From the NCBI GenBank assembly GCA_014377495.1, contig JACMPN010000146.1, positions 1 to 41,188 of the forward strand: a stretch of 41,188 nucleotides of DNA, written 5' to 3'. Under the pieces are notes generated by a model. The model saw only the letters and a list, made by a program, of their open reading frames with translations. It searched no databases and was not told the DNA's origin. Below, piece by piece: positions 17,842-25,035 of this stretch. Every line of letters begins with the position of its first letter. Positions within the stretch are counted from its first letter, which is position 1. A program made the translations under genes and the position numbers. The stretch is from Candidatus Sericytochromatia bacterium (GTDB taxonomy: Bacteria; Cyanobacteriota; Sericytochromatia; JACMPN01).

Positions 17842-18201
17842 ATGTTGAAATCGCTCGTACTCCTACTCATCGGCGTCCTGCTGGGTATCGTCGGCCAACT
17901 CAGTCTCAAATCAGGCATGAAGGTCGTCGCCTCCGTCGGTGGCGGGGCCGTCCCCATGCTGATGCATGCCGCCCTGAATCTCAACGTGATCATCGGGATC
18001 GCCTGCTACGGATTCAGCATGATTTTCTGGCTGCTGGTGATCAGCAAGCTCGATCTGAGCCTCGCGTATCCGATGCTCGGCATCAGCTACATCGGCGTCG
18101 TCTTCGCCAGCTGGTGGTGGCTCGGCGAGGCGATCAGCCCCATGCGCTGGGCCGGCACGCTGGTCATCTGCCTTGGTGTCTATCTGGTCGCCCGCTCCTA
18201 A
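17842..18201 (+). CDS. Small four-helix SMR/EamA-type transporter
   Basis: A 119-aa protein made almost entirely of four membrane helices, as in the small multidrug resistance and half-size EamA families (EmrE, ArnE/F). The first helix contains GQLSLKSGMK, a common opening in this group; the last ends LVICLGVYLVARS. The charged residue expected in helix 1 of EmrE-type antiporters (Glu14) is not evident, so proton-coupled drug export is doubtful and a lipid-linked sugar flippase-like role is equally possible. An in-frame ATG at 17770 lies only a few bases after the likely transcription start, so 17842 is preferred. The ribosome site is weak. It converges on the rhodanese gene. Confidence 0.85.
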   Translation: MLKSLVLLLIGVLLGIVGQLSLKSGMKVVASVGGGAVPMLMHAALNLNVIIGIACYGFSMIFWLLVISKLDLSLAYPMLGISYIGVVFASWWWLGEAISPMRWAGTLVICLGVYLVARS

Positions 18202-18326
18202 GGGGTGGTCTGGGGGGCGTCTGGTCAGACCGACCGCGTTGTCGAACCCGCCTAAGCTCCAGACGGAGCTGCTGTCGGGTGTCTCCCAGTATCCGGCCCG
18301 CCCAAGCGCCTCCCAGACCACCCCTT
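18200..18326. repeat. 127-bp element bounded by 20-bp inverted repeats
   Basis: Arms 18200-18219 and 18307-18326 match at 19 of 20 positions as inverted repeats and enclose 87 bases that include a further hairpin (AGCTCC-AGAC-GGAGCT, about 18255-18270). It fills the gap between two convergent genes and starts inside the stop codon of the first. It may be a branched bidirectional terminator, a structured RNA or a small mobile remnant. Confidence 0.7.
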
Positions 18327-18347
18327 GCCTACGTGGGCTGACCCTTT

Positions 18348-19268
18348 TTAAGTGCCCGTCACCACGGGCGTCGTCGGATCGTTGCCCCACTCCGCCCAGG
18401 AGCCGGCGTAGTTCTTGACGTTGGGATACCCGAGCAGGCGTAACACCCAGTAGGTGACGGCCGCCCGTGAGCCGCTCTGGCAATGGCTGATGACGGTCCG
18501 GTCCGGCGTGACGCCTTTGCGTAAATACAGAGTCCGCAACCGCTCCGGGTCTCCGAGGCGGGGCCCGTCAAAGTTCGTCTGCCAGTCGATGTTCACTGCC
18601 CCGGGCATGTGGCCCCCTCGGGCGGCCCGCACGTCGGAGCCGGCATGTTCGGCAGCACTGCGGGTATCGACCACCACGCTGTGGGGATCGCCGAGGGCGA
18701 CGATGCAGCCGGCCATCGTCTGCAAACGGCCCAGTTCCACCTTCGTCTGGAAGGGGCTGGCCCCGATCCTGGTCGGGACGGTCGTCATCCCACCCGCCAC
18801 GGATTGCCAGCCTTGCAGGCCACCGTCCAGGACAGCGACCTGGCTGCGTCCGAGCAGCTCCAACGTCCAGAACAAACGGGGGGCTGCCGTATCGCCACCT
18901 TTGTCATAGAGGATGACCCGTTTGTGCGTGCCGATCCCACTCGCACTGACCACTGCCGTCAGCCGGGCCACGGTGGTCGCTGCCGTCTCGGTGGGATCGG
19001 TCAACAACTGCGTCAGGGGCAGGCTGATCGCCCTCGGGATATGCCCCTGGGCATAGGCCTCGGCACTGCGGGCATCGACAACGATCAGGTCTGGCGACGA
19101 CAGGTGCGTCTTGAGCCAGGCAGCGGACACGACGAGGTCGGGTTGCGCAAAGCCGGGTGTGGCGGCAGTGGCTGCCAGCACGGGCACGGTCATGCCCAAT
19201 ATCACCGTCAGCCCGGAGGCCACAATCAGCCCGCCGCACCGGCGGGTCACATGCCGCTTCGTCATCAT
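18348..19268 (-). CDS. Exported two-domain rhodanese (thiosulfate/mercaptopyruvate sulfurtransferase)
   Basis: Transfers sulfane sulfur from a donor such as thiosulfate or 3-mercaptopyruvate to a thiol acceptor. A signal peptide (basic MMTKRHVTRR, hydrophobic core, ALA-type site near residue 33) places it in the periplasm. Two rhodanese domains follow: an inactive N-terminal one (about 45-160, VVDARSAEAYAQGHIPRA) and a catalytic one with C263 in the loop CQSGSRA. CQSGSRA, with polar Q and S after the cysteine, leans toward thiosulfate-type rather than the CGSGVTA of mercaptopyruvate enzymes, but this is not decisive. GAGGAG lies six bases before the ATG. Confidence 0.93.
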   Translation of the reverse strand: MMTKRHVTRRCGGLIVASGLTVILGMTVPVLAATAATPGFAQPDLVVSAAWLKTHLSSPDLIVVDARSAEAYAQGHIPRAISLPLTQLLTDPTETAATTVARLTAVVSASGIGTHKRVILYDKGGDTAAPRLFWTLELLGRSQVAVLDGGLQGWQSVAGGMTTVPTRIGASPFQTKVELGRLQTMAGCIVALGDPHSVVVDTRSAAEHAGSDVRAARGGHMPGAVNIDWQTNFDGPRLGDPERLRTLYLRKGVTPDRTVISHCQSGSRAAVTYWVLRLLGYPNVKNYAGSWAEWGNDPTTPVVTGT

Positions 19269-19281
19269 GGTGGTCTCCTCA
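19265..19281 (-). repeat. 17-nt start-site sequence shared with 22971-22987
   Basis: The bases spanning the ATG and GAGGAG ribosome site of the rhodanese gene are identical over 17 positions to those of the 70-aa protein gene at 22971-22987. Confidence 0.8.
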
Positions 19282-19322
19282 TCTGGGCAACGTCAGGAGT
19301 CGCTGCCACGCGGTATCGATCC

Positions 19323-19745
19323 CTAGGGCTTTTTTACCATGTCGGTGGGTCGGATATGCGGTTCGATCGCCAGCAAATGAGGATCCAGGATCACCCACAG
19401 CTCGGCCAGCCGGTCCAGCTGCCCATCCAGGTGCAGATAGCCGATCAACGCTTCGAAAGCCGTCGCATAGCGGTAGTCGAACAGGTCTTTGCGTTTGGCG
19501 GACGTCTTGGCGTTGCGGCCACGCCGGACGATGTCGGCTTCGTCGTCGGTCAGATGCGGCTGGATGATCGTCAGCAACTCTGCCTGGCGCTCCGCCCGGA
19601 CCCGGGACACCGTCTGCCGGTGCAACGTCTCGATGCGGGGCCACACGGGCAACAGCAGGATGCGCACGTGCGATTCGAACACCCCGTCGCCGATGTAGGC
19701 GAGGAGCTGCGGCGCGAGCATATGCGGAGCGATGGAAGTTGCCAT
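19323..19745 (-). CDS. mrnC: Mini-ribonuclease III
   Basis: RNase III-like dimeric nuclease without the double-stranded RNA-binding domain; in Bacillus it matures the 3' and 5' ends of 23S rRNA. The 140-aa product has the catalytic aspartate D20 in AYIGDGVFE and the second acidic residue E97 in ATAFEALIGYLHL; VRRGRNAKT matches the conserved basic loop. The family is known from Firmicutes, Cyanobacteria and plastids. The gene begins one base after the cysS stop, the usual neighbour, so the start at 19745 is chosen despite a weak ribosome site. Confidence 0.92.
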   Translation of the reverse strand: MATSIAPHMLAPQLLAYIGDGVFESHVRILLLPVWPRIETLHRQTVSRVRAERQAELLTIIQPHLTDDEADIVRRGRNAKTSAKRKDLFDYRYATAFEALIGYLHLDGQLDRLAELWVILDPHLLAIEPHIRPTDMVKKP

Positions 19746-19746
19746 G

Positions 19747-21357
19747 CTAAAGCTGGGCGGTTGCCGCTTCAATGATCCGCCAACCGGTCTGTCCGCCGGC
19801 TTTGTCCTCCAACACGATACCGATGGCCTGCAGCCGGTCCCGGATGGCGTCGGACATGGCGAAGTCCTTGTTGGCCCGTGCCTCCTGACGCAGGGCAATC
19901 AGGACCTGTACGGCCGCATCCGTCAGATCACTGGCTGTCGACTCCTCGGTGGGCCGCCAAGTCGTCACGTTGCCCGGCTTGTCTTCGAGGACGAGTTGCC
20001 CGGCGGCCAGCTTGTCCCGGATCACGTCGGACAGGGCAAAATTCTTGGCCGCCCTGGCCTCTTTGCGCAAGGCGATCAGCACGTCCATGATCGGTCTCAG
20101 GGCGTCATCGCCACCGGTGGCCGCTTCGGGCTCCAGCGAGAGTCCGAGGATCCCCGCCAACTCCTGCGTCAGGGCGACGCCCTTTTGGAGCGTCTCGGTC
20201 GGCGCCAGGCGGAACGGATGCAACTGGCGGACCAGCTCGAAGAGCACGGCGACGGCGCCCGGTGTGTCGAAATCATCGTCCATGTGGGTTTCGAACCGGT
20301 GCCGGCTTTCGGCTAATACCTGCTCGATCTTGGCGCCCTGCTCGGCATCCGTCCCGCCGGGAGCCTGGGCGATCTCGGCCATCGAGCGCCGCAGCCGGTT
20401 CCAGCCGGATTTGGCCGCCATCAGGGCGTCGTCAGAAAAATCCACCGGCCGGCGGTAGTGCTTCTGCAGCAGGAAAACGCGTAGGGTATCGACGTCGATC
20501 ATTTTCAGCAGGTCGCCGAGGTTCTTGATGTTGCCGAGACTTTTGGACATTTTCTGGCCATCCGCCGTGACCATGCCGTTGTGCATCCAGTAATGGGCCA
20601 GGGGCGCATGCTGGGCCCCTTCGGATTGGGCGATCTCGTTTTCGTGGTGGGGGAAGATCAGGTCCATACCGCCGGCATGGATGTCGATCGTCGGACCGAG
20701 GGCCGAGGTGACCATTGCCGAGCATTCGATGTGCCAGCCGGGCCGACCGGGGCCCCAGGGCGACTCCCAGCTCTCTTCACCGGGCTTGGCGTGTTTCCAG
20801 AGGGCGAAGTCCAGCGGGTCCCGCTTGATCTCGCCGACCTCGACCCGGGCGCCGGACTGCAGATCGTCGATGTTCCGGCCCGAGAGCTTGCCGTAGCCGG
20901 GGAACTTGCGGACGGCGTAGAAGACGTCCCCGTCAGGGGACGGGTACGCCAGATCCTTGCCGATCAGGACCTCAATAAAGGCGATCATCTCGGCCATGTG
21001 CTCGGTCGCCCGGGGGTACTCCGTGGCCGGCTGGACGCGCAGGGCGATCATGTCCGCCATGTAGCGGTCGACGTAGCGGTTGGCGAGCTCGCGGGGGCTG
21101 ATGCCCTCGTCCCGGGCCTTGTTGATGATCTTGTCGTCGACGTCCGTGAAATTCTGCACGTAGTGGACGTCGTAGCCCCGATAGCCCAGGTAACGCCGGA
21201 CCATGTCCCAGGTGATATAGCAGCGGGCATGGCCCAGGTGGACGTCGCCATACACCGTGACGCCACAGACGTACATCGACACCTTGTTCGGCTCCAGGGG
21301 GGTAAAGTCCTCGACCTGTCGGTTCAATGTGTTGTAGACGCGCACGGGTTTCCTCAT
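19747..21357 (-). CDS. cysS: Cysteinyl-tRNA synthetase with duplicated C-terminal module
   Basis: Class I synthetase charging tRNA-Cys. The HIGH motif reads HLGH (40-43) and KMSKS is exact in GQKMSKSLGN. The zinc site is formed by C31, the cysteine of HIECSAM and the HHENE motif. At 536 aa it is about 60 residues longer than usual, because the C-terminal module of the anticodon-binding region occurs twice: about residues 424-467 and 483-526, identical at 28 of 44 positions. The ATG at 21357 is chosen because it opens the conserved N-terminal strand (VYNTLNR). It follows the exporter permease by 65 bases and may be read from the same transcript. Confidence 0.96.
   Translation of the reverse strand: MRKPVRVYNTLNRQVEDFTPLEPNKVSMYVCGVTVYGDVHLGHARCYITWDMVRRYLGYRGYDVHYVQNFTDVDDKIINKARDEGISPRELANRYVDRYMADMIALRVQPATEYPRATEHMAEMIAFIEVLIGKDLAYPSPDGDVFYAVRKFPGYGKLSGRNIDDLQSGARVEVGEIKRDPLDFALWKHAKPGEESWESPWGPGRPGWHIECSAMVTSALGPTIDIHAGGMDLIFPHHENEIAQSEGAQHAPLAHYWMHNGMVTADGQKMSKSLGNIKNLGDLLKMIDVDTLRVFLLQKHYRRPVDFSDDALMAAKSGWNRLRRSMAEIAQAPGGTDAEQGAKIEQVLAESRHRFETHMDDDFDTPGAVAVLFELVRQLHPFRLAPTETLQKGVALTQELAGILGLSLEPEAATGGDDALRPIMDVLIALRKEARAAKNFALSDVIRDKLAAGQLVLEDKPGNVTTWRPTEESTASDLTDAAVQVLIALRQEARANKDFAMSDAIRDRLQAIGIVLEDKAGGQTGWRIIEAATAQL
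19780..20088 (-). repeat. Tandem duplication of the CysS C-terminal module
   Basis: The segments 19957-20088 and 19780-19911 encode two copies of the motif LIALR.EAR..K.FA.SD.IRD.L....VLEDK, offset by 177 bp. The copies have drifted to 64 percent amino-acid identity, so the duplication is old and not an assembly error. Confidence 0.9.
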
Positions 21358-21422
21358 CTGCAGGTGTTGCCGCCAGCAGGATACCACGTTGGCCAAGCCC
21401 TTCCCACAGGCCGGCGGGCGCC

Positions 21423-22661
21423 TCACTCCGTGCGCAGGGCTTCGATGGGGCTCAGCTTGCTGGCCCGATAGGCCGGGTAATAGCCAAAGAAGATGCCGAT
21501 GGCGACGGAGATGCCCGAGGCCATGAGGATGCCCGTCCAGTCGATCGGCAGCGAAAAGGCCAGATCCGGCATGACCGCATGGATGATCAGGGTGCCCAGG
21601 GAACTGATCCCCAGACCGACGGCAATGCCGATGACCCCGCCGCAGACACTGAGGACGACGGCCTCGCAGAGGAACTGGCCGAGGATATCCCGTCGACGGG
21701 CCCCGATGGCCTTGCGCAGCCCAATCTCCTTCGTGCGTTCGGTGACACTGACGAGCATGATGTTCATGATCCCGATGCCGCCGACCAACAGGCTGATGGC
21801 AGCCACCGAACTGATCACCGCCGCCATGACGCCAGTGATCGAGTTGAACATGCTGACCAGGGACTCCAGCGCCTGCATGCGGTAGTTGCCCCGGCCGGCG
21901 TGCCGGAGCTTGAGGAAGCTGATCAGCTTGTCGGAGACGTCGTTCTTGACCGAAAGGTCGTTCACCTGGGCGCCGAGGGAATCGATGAATTGGGTTTCGC
22001 CGTCGATCATCATCGCCACGGTGTAGGGCATGATCAGCCTGCCGCCGTCCTCGCCCATCATGGCGACGAGCCCCTTGGGCGTTTTGACGAGACCGACGAT
22101 CGTCAGGTAGTTCGCCCCGAAGGTGAGTTCCTTGCCGAGGACAGACTCACCGGTGTCGAACAGCTGGTCGCGGAGAGTCTCGTCGATGACACAGACCATG
22201 CTGCGGGCCAGGGCGTCGTCCTCACTCAGATACCGGCCTACCAACACCTGGGTGTTGTTCAGGATCCGGGCGGCCTCGCCCTCGTTGCCCTGGGCCTCGA
22301 CGTTGCTGCCTTCCTTGTCTTGGAAGCGGACCTTGTGCTCGTCACGGCTGAAGTAGGTGAATGGGGTAACGTTCCGCAACTGGGGGAAGTGCTCCCGCAC
22401 GGCGACGATATCCTCGAGGGAGATGCGCGTGGTGATCCCCTGGGTGTGATCGTCCCGCCAGTTGCGCTGGATGCTGATCCCGTCGAGGGCGCCGTATTTG
22501 AGGATTTCCTGCGAAATCATCGCCCGACCGCCGCCGCCGACCGCCATAACGGTGATCACGGCAGAGACGCCGATGACCAGGCCAAGCATGGTCAGGGCCG
22601 CCCGAAACGTGTTGGCGAGCAGGGCCCGGACCGCCAGACGTAATAGTTGCCAGACATCCAT
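21423..22661 (-). CDS. MacB/FtsX-type ABC transporter permease
   Basis: Inner-membrane subunit of a mechanotransmission ABC exporter. It has the family topology: one N-terminal helix (about 17-43, TFRAALTMLGLVIGVSAVI), a large periplasmic domain (about 45-270), then three C-terminal helices with the coupling motif TERTKEIGLRKAIGARRRDI and a final SKLSPIEALRTE. Such permeases use ATP on the inside to move a periplasmic substrate through a TolC duct. Its ATPase is not fused, so the ATPase gene at 26384-27142 in the same cluster is the likely partner. The gene lies after, not beside, the other exporter genes, separated by the SPASM protein and the 70-aa protein. The ribosome site is weak. Confidence 0.93.
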   Translation of the reverse strand: MDVWQLLRLAVRALLANTFRAALTMLGLVIGVSAVITVMAVGGGGRAMISQEILKYGALDGISIQRNWRDDHTQGITTRISLEDIVAVREHFPQLRNVTPFTYFSRDEHKVRFQDKEGSNVEAQGNEGEAARILNNTQVLVGRYLSEDDALARSMVCVIDETLRDQLFDTGESVLGKELTFGANYLTIVGLVKTPKGLVAMMGEDGGRLIMPYTVAMMIDGETQFIDSLGAQVNDLSVKNDVSDKLISFLKLRHAGRGNYRMQALESLVSMFNSITGVMAAVISSVAAISLLVGGIGIMNIMLVSVTERTKEIGLRKAIGARRRDILGQFLCEAVVLSVCGGVIGIAVGLGISSLGTLIIHAVMPDLAFSLPIDWTGILMASGISVAIGIFFGYYPAYRASKLSPIEALRTE

Positions 22662-22761
22662 GGGTTAGAGGCTCGCATACTTTCGGACGGTGAGCCAAGC
22701 CGACAGGTTGGCGGTGCACTGAGGGGAGGGCAGATCGCCCGGGCGGCCGTCTGGCCATCGA

Positions 22762-22974
22762 TCACGTGGCGGCGGGTTGGAACTCCAACTTGGCGATGTG
22801 ACTGGGATTGATGATCGTCTCCATCTCGCCGGTGACGATGCTGACAGCGTGGCCTTCCAGCATGCCGGTGCGGATCTGGTTCATCATCGCCTCATCGCAG
22901 GTGAACACCCATTCCTGCTGGGTGTGGCCCCAGGTGATCCGGGAGAAAAAGGTTTTGGTGGCCGTCGTGGTCAT
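22762..22974 (-). CDS. 70-aa protein in the peptide-export locus
   Basis: I do not recognise the family. The ATG at 22974 is six bases after GAGGAG and is preferred over one 18 codons upstream. The product is soluble, with no signal peptide, no double-glycine leader site and a single cysteine (C26, VFTCDEAM). It seems to alternate strands and a helix, ending SIVTGEMETIINPSHIAKLE; the INPSHI stretch hints at a small beta-rich fold. It begins 16 bases after the SPASM gene and sits inside an exporter cluster, so it may be a substrate, leader-binding partner or regulator. That it is the peptide modified by the locus is only a hypothesis. Confidence 0.8.
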   Translation of the reverse strand: MTTTATKTFFSRITWGHTQQEWVFTCDEAMMNQIRTGMLEGHAVSIVTGEMETIINPSHIAKLEFQPAAT

Positions 22975-22987
22975 GGTGGTCTCCTCA
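22971..22987 (-). repeat. 17-nt start-site sequence shared with 19265-19281
   Basis: Covers the ATG and GAGGAG ribosome site of the 70-aa protein gene and is identical to the start region of the rhodanese gene. Confidence 0.8.
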
Positions 22988-22990
22988 CTG

Positions 22991-23641
22991 TCAGGGTGTG
23001 GTGCTGGCCGGCGGTGCATAAGGCGCACCCCCGTCCCGAACTGCTATGGCCAGGGCGTGGTCGCCCCGATCCAGCCACGAAACGGCCGGCGACGGGGCAT
23101 CCTTGGCTTCGATGACGCTCTCAAAAATGCCATGGTCAAAGGGAGCGCCGGGTGCGGCGTCCGTGCGGATCATCCGCTCGCGCAAGCCTTGCCGGTCATG
23201 CTCCAGGGCCCGGTGATGGCAGTATGGGTTGTTGCCCCGTTTGCCGTAAAACACGTGGGCCGTCCACGTGCAGCCGCCCCGGCACATTTTCTTGAACTCG
23301 CAGGTGCCGCAGAAGCCCCACAGGTGGGCAATGCTCTCCTCGGAATAGCGGAGAACCTTGTTCATCGGCAGCGGTTCAGTATGGGCCATGATGTCGGCCA
23401 GGCTCATGTCACGGATGTTGGCGCCCGTGTACGGGCCGGAGGGCAGCGAGGGGCAGCCCTTGATCTTGCCGTCGGCCTCGATGCCCAGGGCCTGGGTACC
23501 CGCCTCACAGCCGCTGTAGTAGACGCTGCCTTCGCCGCCGCGACTGAGCAGCAGCTGATCGTAGGGGCCGTAATAGCCGATGTTGTTGCCCGAGGCCATG
23601 CGGGTCCGGGAGATTCTCTGAAACCCGCCCGTGGAGGCCAT
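22991..23641 (-). CDS. Stand-alone SPASM-domain protein, radical SAM half missing
   Basis: The 216-aa product matches only the C-terminal half of a peptide-modifying radical SAM/SPASM maturase, of the kind associated with GDL-type peptides (from memory of segments such as GNNIGYYGPY, GCPSLPSG and RGGCTWTAHV). All seven SPASM cysteines are in register: C45-x12-G-x4-C63, then C111-x2-C114-x5-C120-x3-C124, then C141, enough for two auxiliary iron-sulfur clusters. The catalytic CxxxCxxC of the N-terminal barrel is absent; the frame is open further upstream but there runs through the adaptor gene with no motif. No good ribosome site precedes the ATG. It is either a truncated gene or a split maturase subunit; preserved cysteines argue against long decay. 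Confidence 0.85.
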   Translation of the reverse strand: MASTGGFQRISRTRMASGNNIGYYGPYDQLLLSRGGEGSVYYSGCEAGTQALGIEADGKIKGCPSLPSGPYTGANIRDMSLADIMAHTEPLPMNKVLRYSEESIAHLWGFCGTCEFKKMCRGGCTWTAHVFYGKRGNNPYCHHRALEHDRQGLRERMIRTDAAPGAPFDHGIFESVIEAKDAPSPAVSWLDRGDHALAIAVRDGGAPYAPPASTTP

Positions 23642-23670
23642 TTTTAGCCAACTGTCGCATCGCCGGGATC

Positions 23671-25035
23671 CTACATGCGAACCTTCGGTCGCTTTGGGTT
23701 TGCCGAAGCATGGCTGCTGGTGTCCGACTCGTTGGGATCGGCGATCTTCAATAGCTTGTCCGCCTCGATCGGCTTGCCCTGACTGGCGACCACCTGATCG
23801 CCCACTCGCAAACCTGCGGTGATCTCGATGAACTGCGGATCGGCAATCCCTGTCTTGATGGTCACCTTTTTGGCGTGGGACCCGGCATCCAGCCGCCAGG
23901 TGTATTTCTTGCCCGCTTCCCCGGCGATGACGGCTTCGAGCGCCAGGGCGGGAACCTGTTTTTTCTCCTGCAGAATGATCTCGGCCCGCACGGTGCTGCC
24001 GGCCTTGATCCGCCTTTCCGGGCGGGTGAGGACCGCTTTGACGACGACGGAGTTATATTCGTTGCGGCGGTTCGTTTTTTCGGCGATCGGCGTGATCAGC
24101 GAGATGATGCCTGTCAGTTTTACGTCCGGCAGGGCCGTCGTCGTCACCAGGACCGGCATCCCCGTGCGGACTTTGACGGCGTCCAGTTCGTTCACTTCCA
24201 CGCTGACGATCTGCCGGGCGTCGTCGGCCAGGTCATAGAGGACTGTCCCCAGGGTCAGCGACTGCCCGGTCAATACTTTCAGGCGGCTGACGAGACCGTC
24301 CTGCGGGGCACGGACGGTCAGCCGGGCCACTTTGGCTTCCAGGTTGCGCACCTTTTCCCCGGCGGCGGCGACCTTGGCTTCCGCCAGTTTCAGGGCGTTT
24401 TCCGCCTGGACGATTTTCAGCTGGGCCGCCCGGACGTCCCCTTCCGCTTTGGCGACCTCGAGGCGGCTTTTGTCCCGTTTGGCTTTGGCGGAATCGAGGT
24501 TGATCCGGCTTTCCGCCTTGGCATCGAAGAGCATCTGCTTCATCGCCAGTTCGCCGTCCGCTTCGGTCAGGCTCAGGCGAGCCTGGGCCACGGCATTGCG
24601 GGCATGAGGCACACCGATCTGCCGGGCATCCTGCAGCTTGTAGCGGGCCTCGACCAAGTCGCTCTTTTCGACCTGCACATAGCTGTCCCGGGCCTCGGTG
24701 ACTTGGCGCATCAGCTCGGGATCGCTCAGGCTGGCCACCGTCTGGCCGGCCTTGACGTGATCGCCCGCCTGCACGTACAGCCGGGTGATGAAGCCGGCGA
24801 CCTCGGCGATGATCGGCCGCTCCGACAGCGGTTCGATGGCCCCGGCGATCCGCAGCGACTCCGCCACATCCCGGGCGGTTACCGTGTAGGCCTGCACCTT
24901 CAGGGGCTGGGCCTGGCGCGGCCAGAAGAACCAGCCGAGTGCCCCGGCGAGCACGACGCCCGCCGCGATCCAGGCTGTGCGCTGGCGCTTCGGCGGTGCC
25001 GGCGGCAGGGGGGACTCGATGCGGTCGGGGGTCAT
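23671..25035 (-). CDS. HlyD/MacA-like periplasmic adaptor (membrane fusion protein)
   Basis: Connects the inner-membrane exporter to the TolC channel. One membrane anchor (about 21-39) follows a Pro-rich cytoplasmic tail. The split lipoyl domain (IAEVAGFITRLYVQAGDHVKAG and VRAPQDGLVSRLKVLTGQS halves) brackets a long coiled-coil hairpin (about 100-240), and beta-barrel and membrane-proximal domains follow. The hairpin is of MacA size. The gene overlaps the TolC-like gene by ATGA, implying coupled translation, and is followed after 29 bases by the SPASM gene. At 454 aa it is complete. Confidence 0.93.
   Translation of the reverse strand: MTPDRIESPLPPAPPKRQRTAWIAAGVVLAGALGWFFWPRQAQPLKVQAYTVTARDVAESLRIAGAIEPLSERPIIAEVAGFITRLYVQAGDHVKAGQTVASLSDPELMRQVTEARDSYVQVEKSDLVEARYKLQDARQIGVPHARNAVAQARLSLTEADGELAMKQMLFDAKAESRINLDSAKAKRDKSRLEVAKAEGDVRAAQLKIVQAENALKLAEAKVAAAGEKVRNLEAKVARLTVRAPQDGLVSRLKVLTGQSLTLGTVLYDLADDARQIVSVEVNELDAVKVRTGMPVLVTTTALPDVKLTGIISLITPIAEKTNRRNEYNSVVVKAVLTRPERRIKAGSTVRAEIILQEKKQVPALALEAVIAGEAGKKYTWRLDAGSHAKKVTIKTGIADPQFIEITAGLRVGDQVVASQGKPIEADKLLKIADPNESDTSSHASANPKRPKVRM

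Noticed and set aside
18348..19268. Rhodanese gene as part of the peptide-export system
   Set aside because: It is separated by cysS and mrnC and has a housekeeping-type exported sulfurtransferase layout; only the shared 17-nt start region links it, which is too weak.
22991..23711. Frameshift repair joining the SPASM protein to an upstream radical SAM domain
   Set aside because: Reading other frames upstream gives only about seven extra plausible residues before the adaptor gene, with no CxxxCxxC, so a simple frameshift does not explain the missing half.
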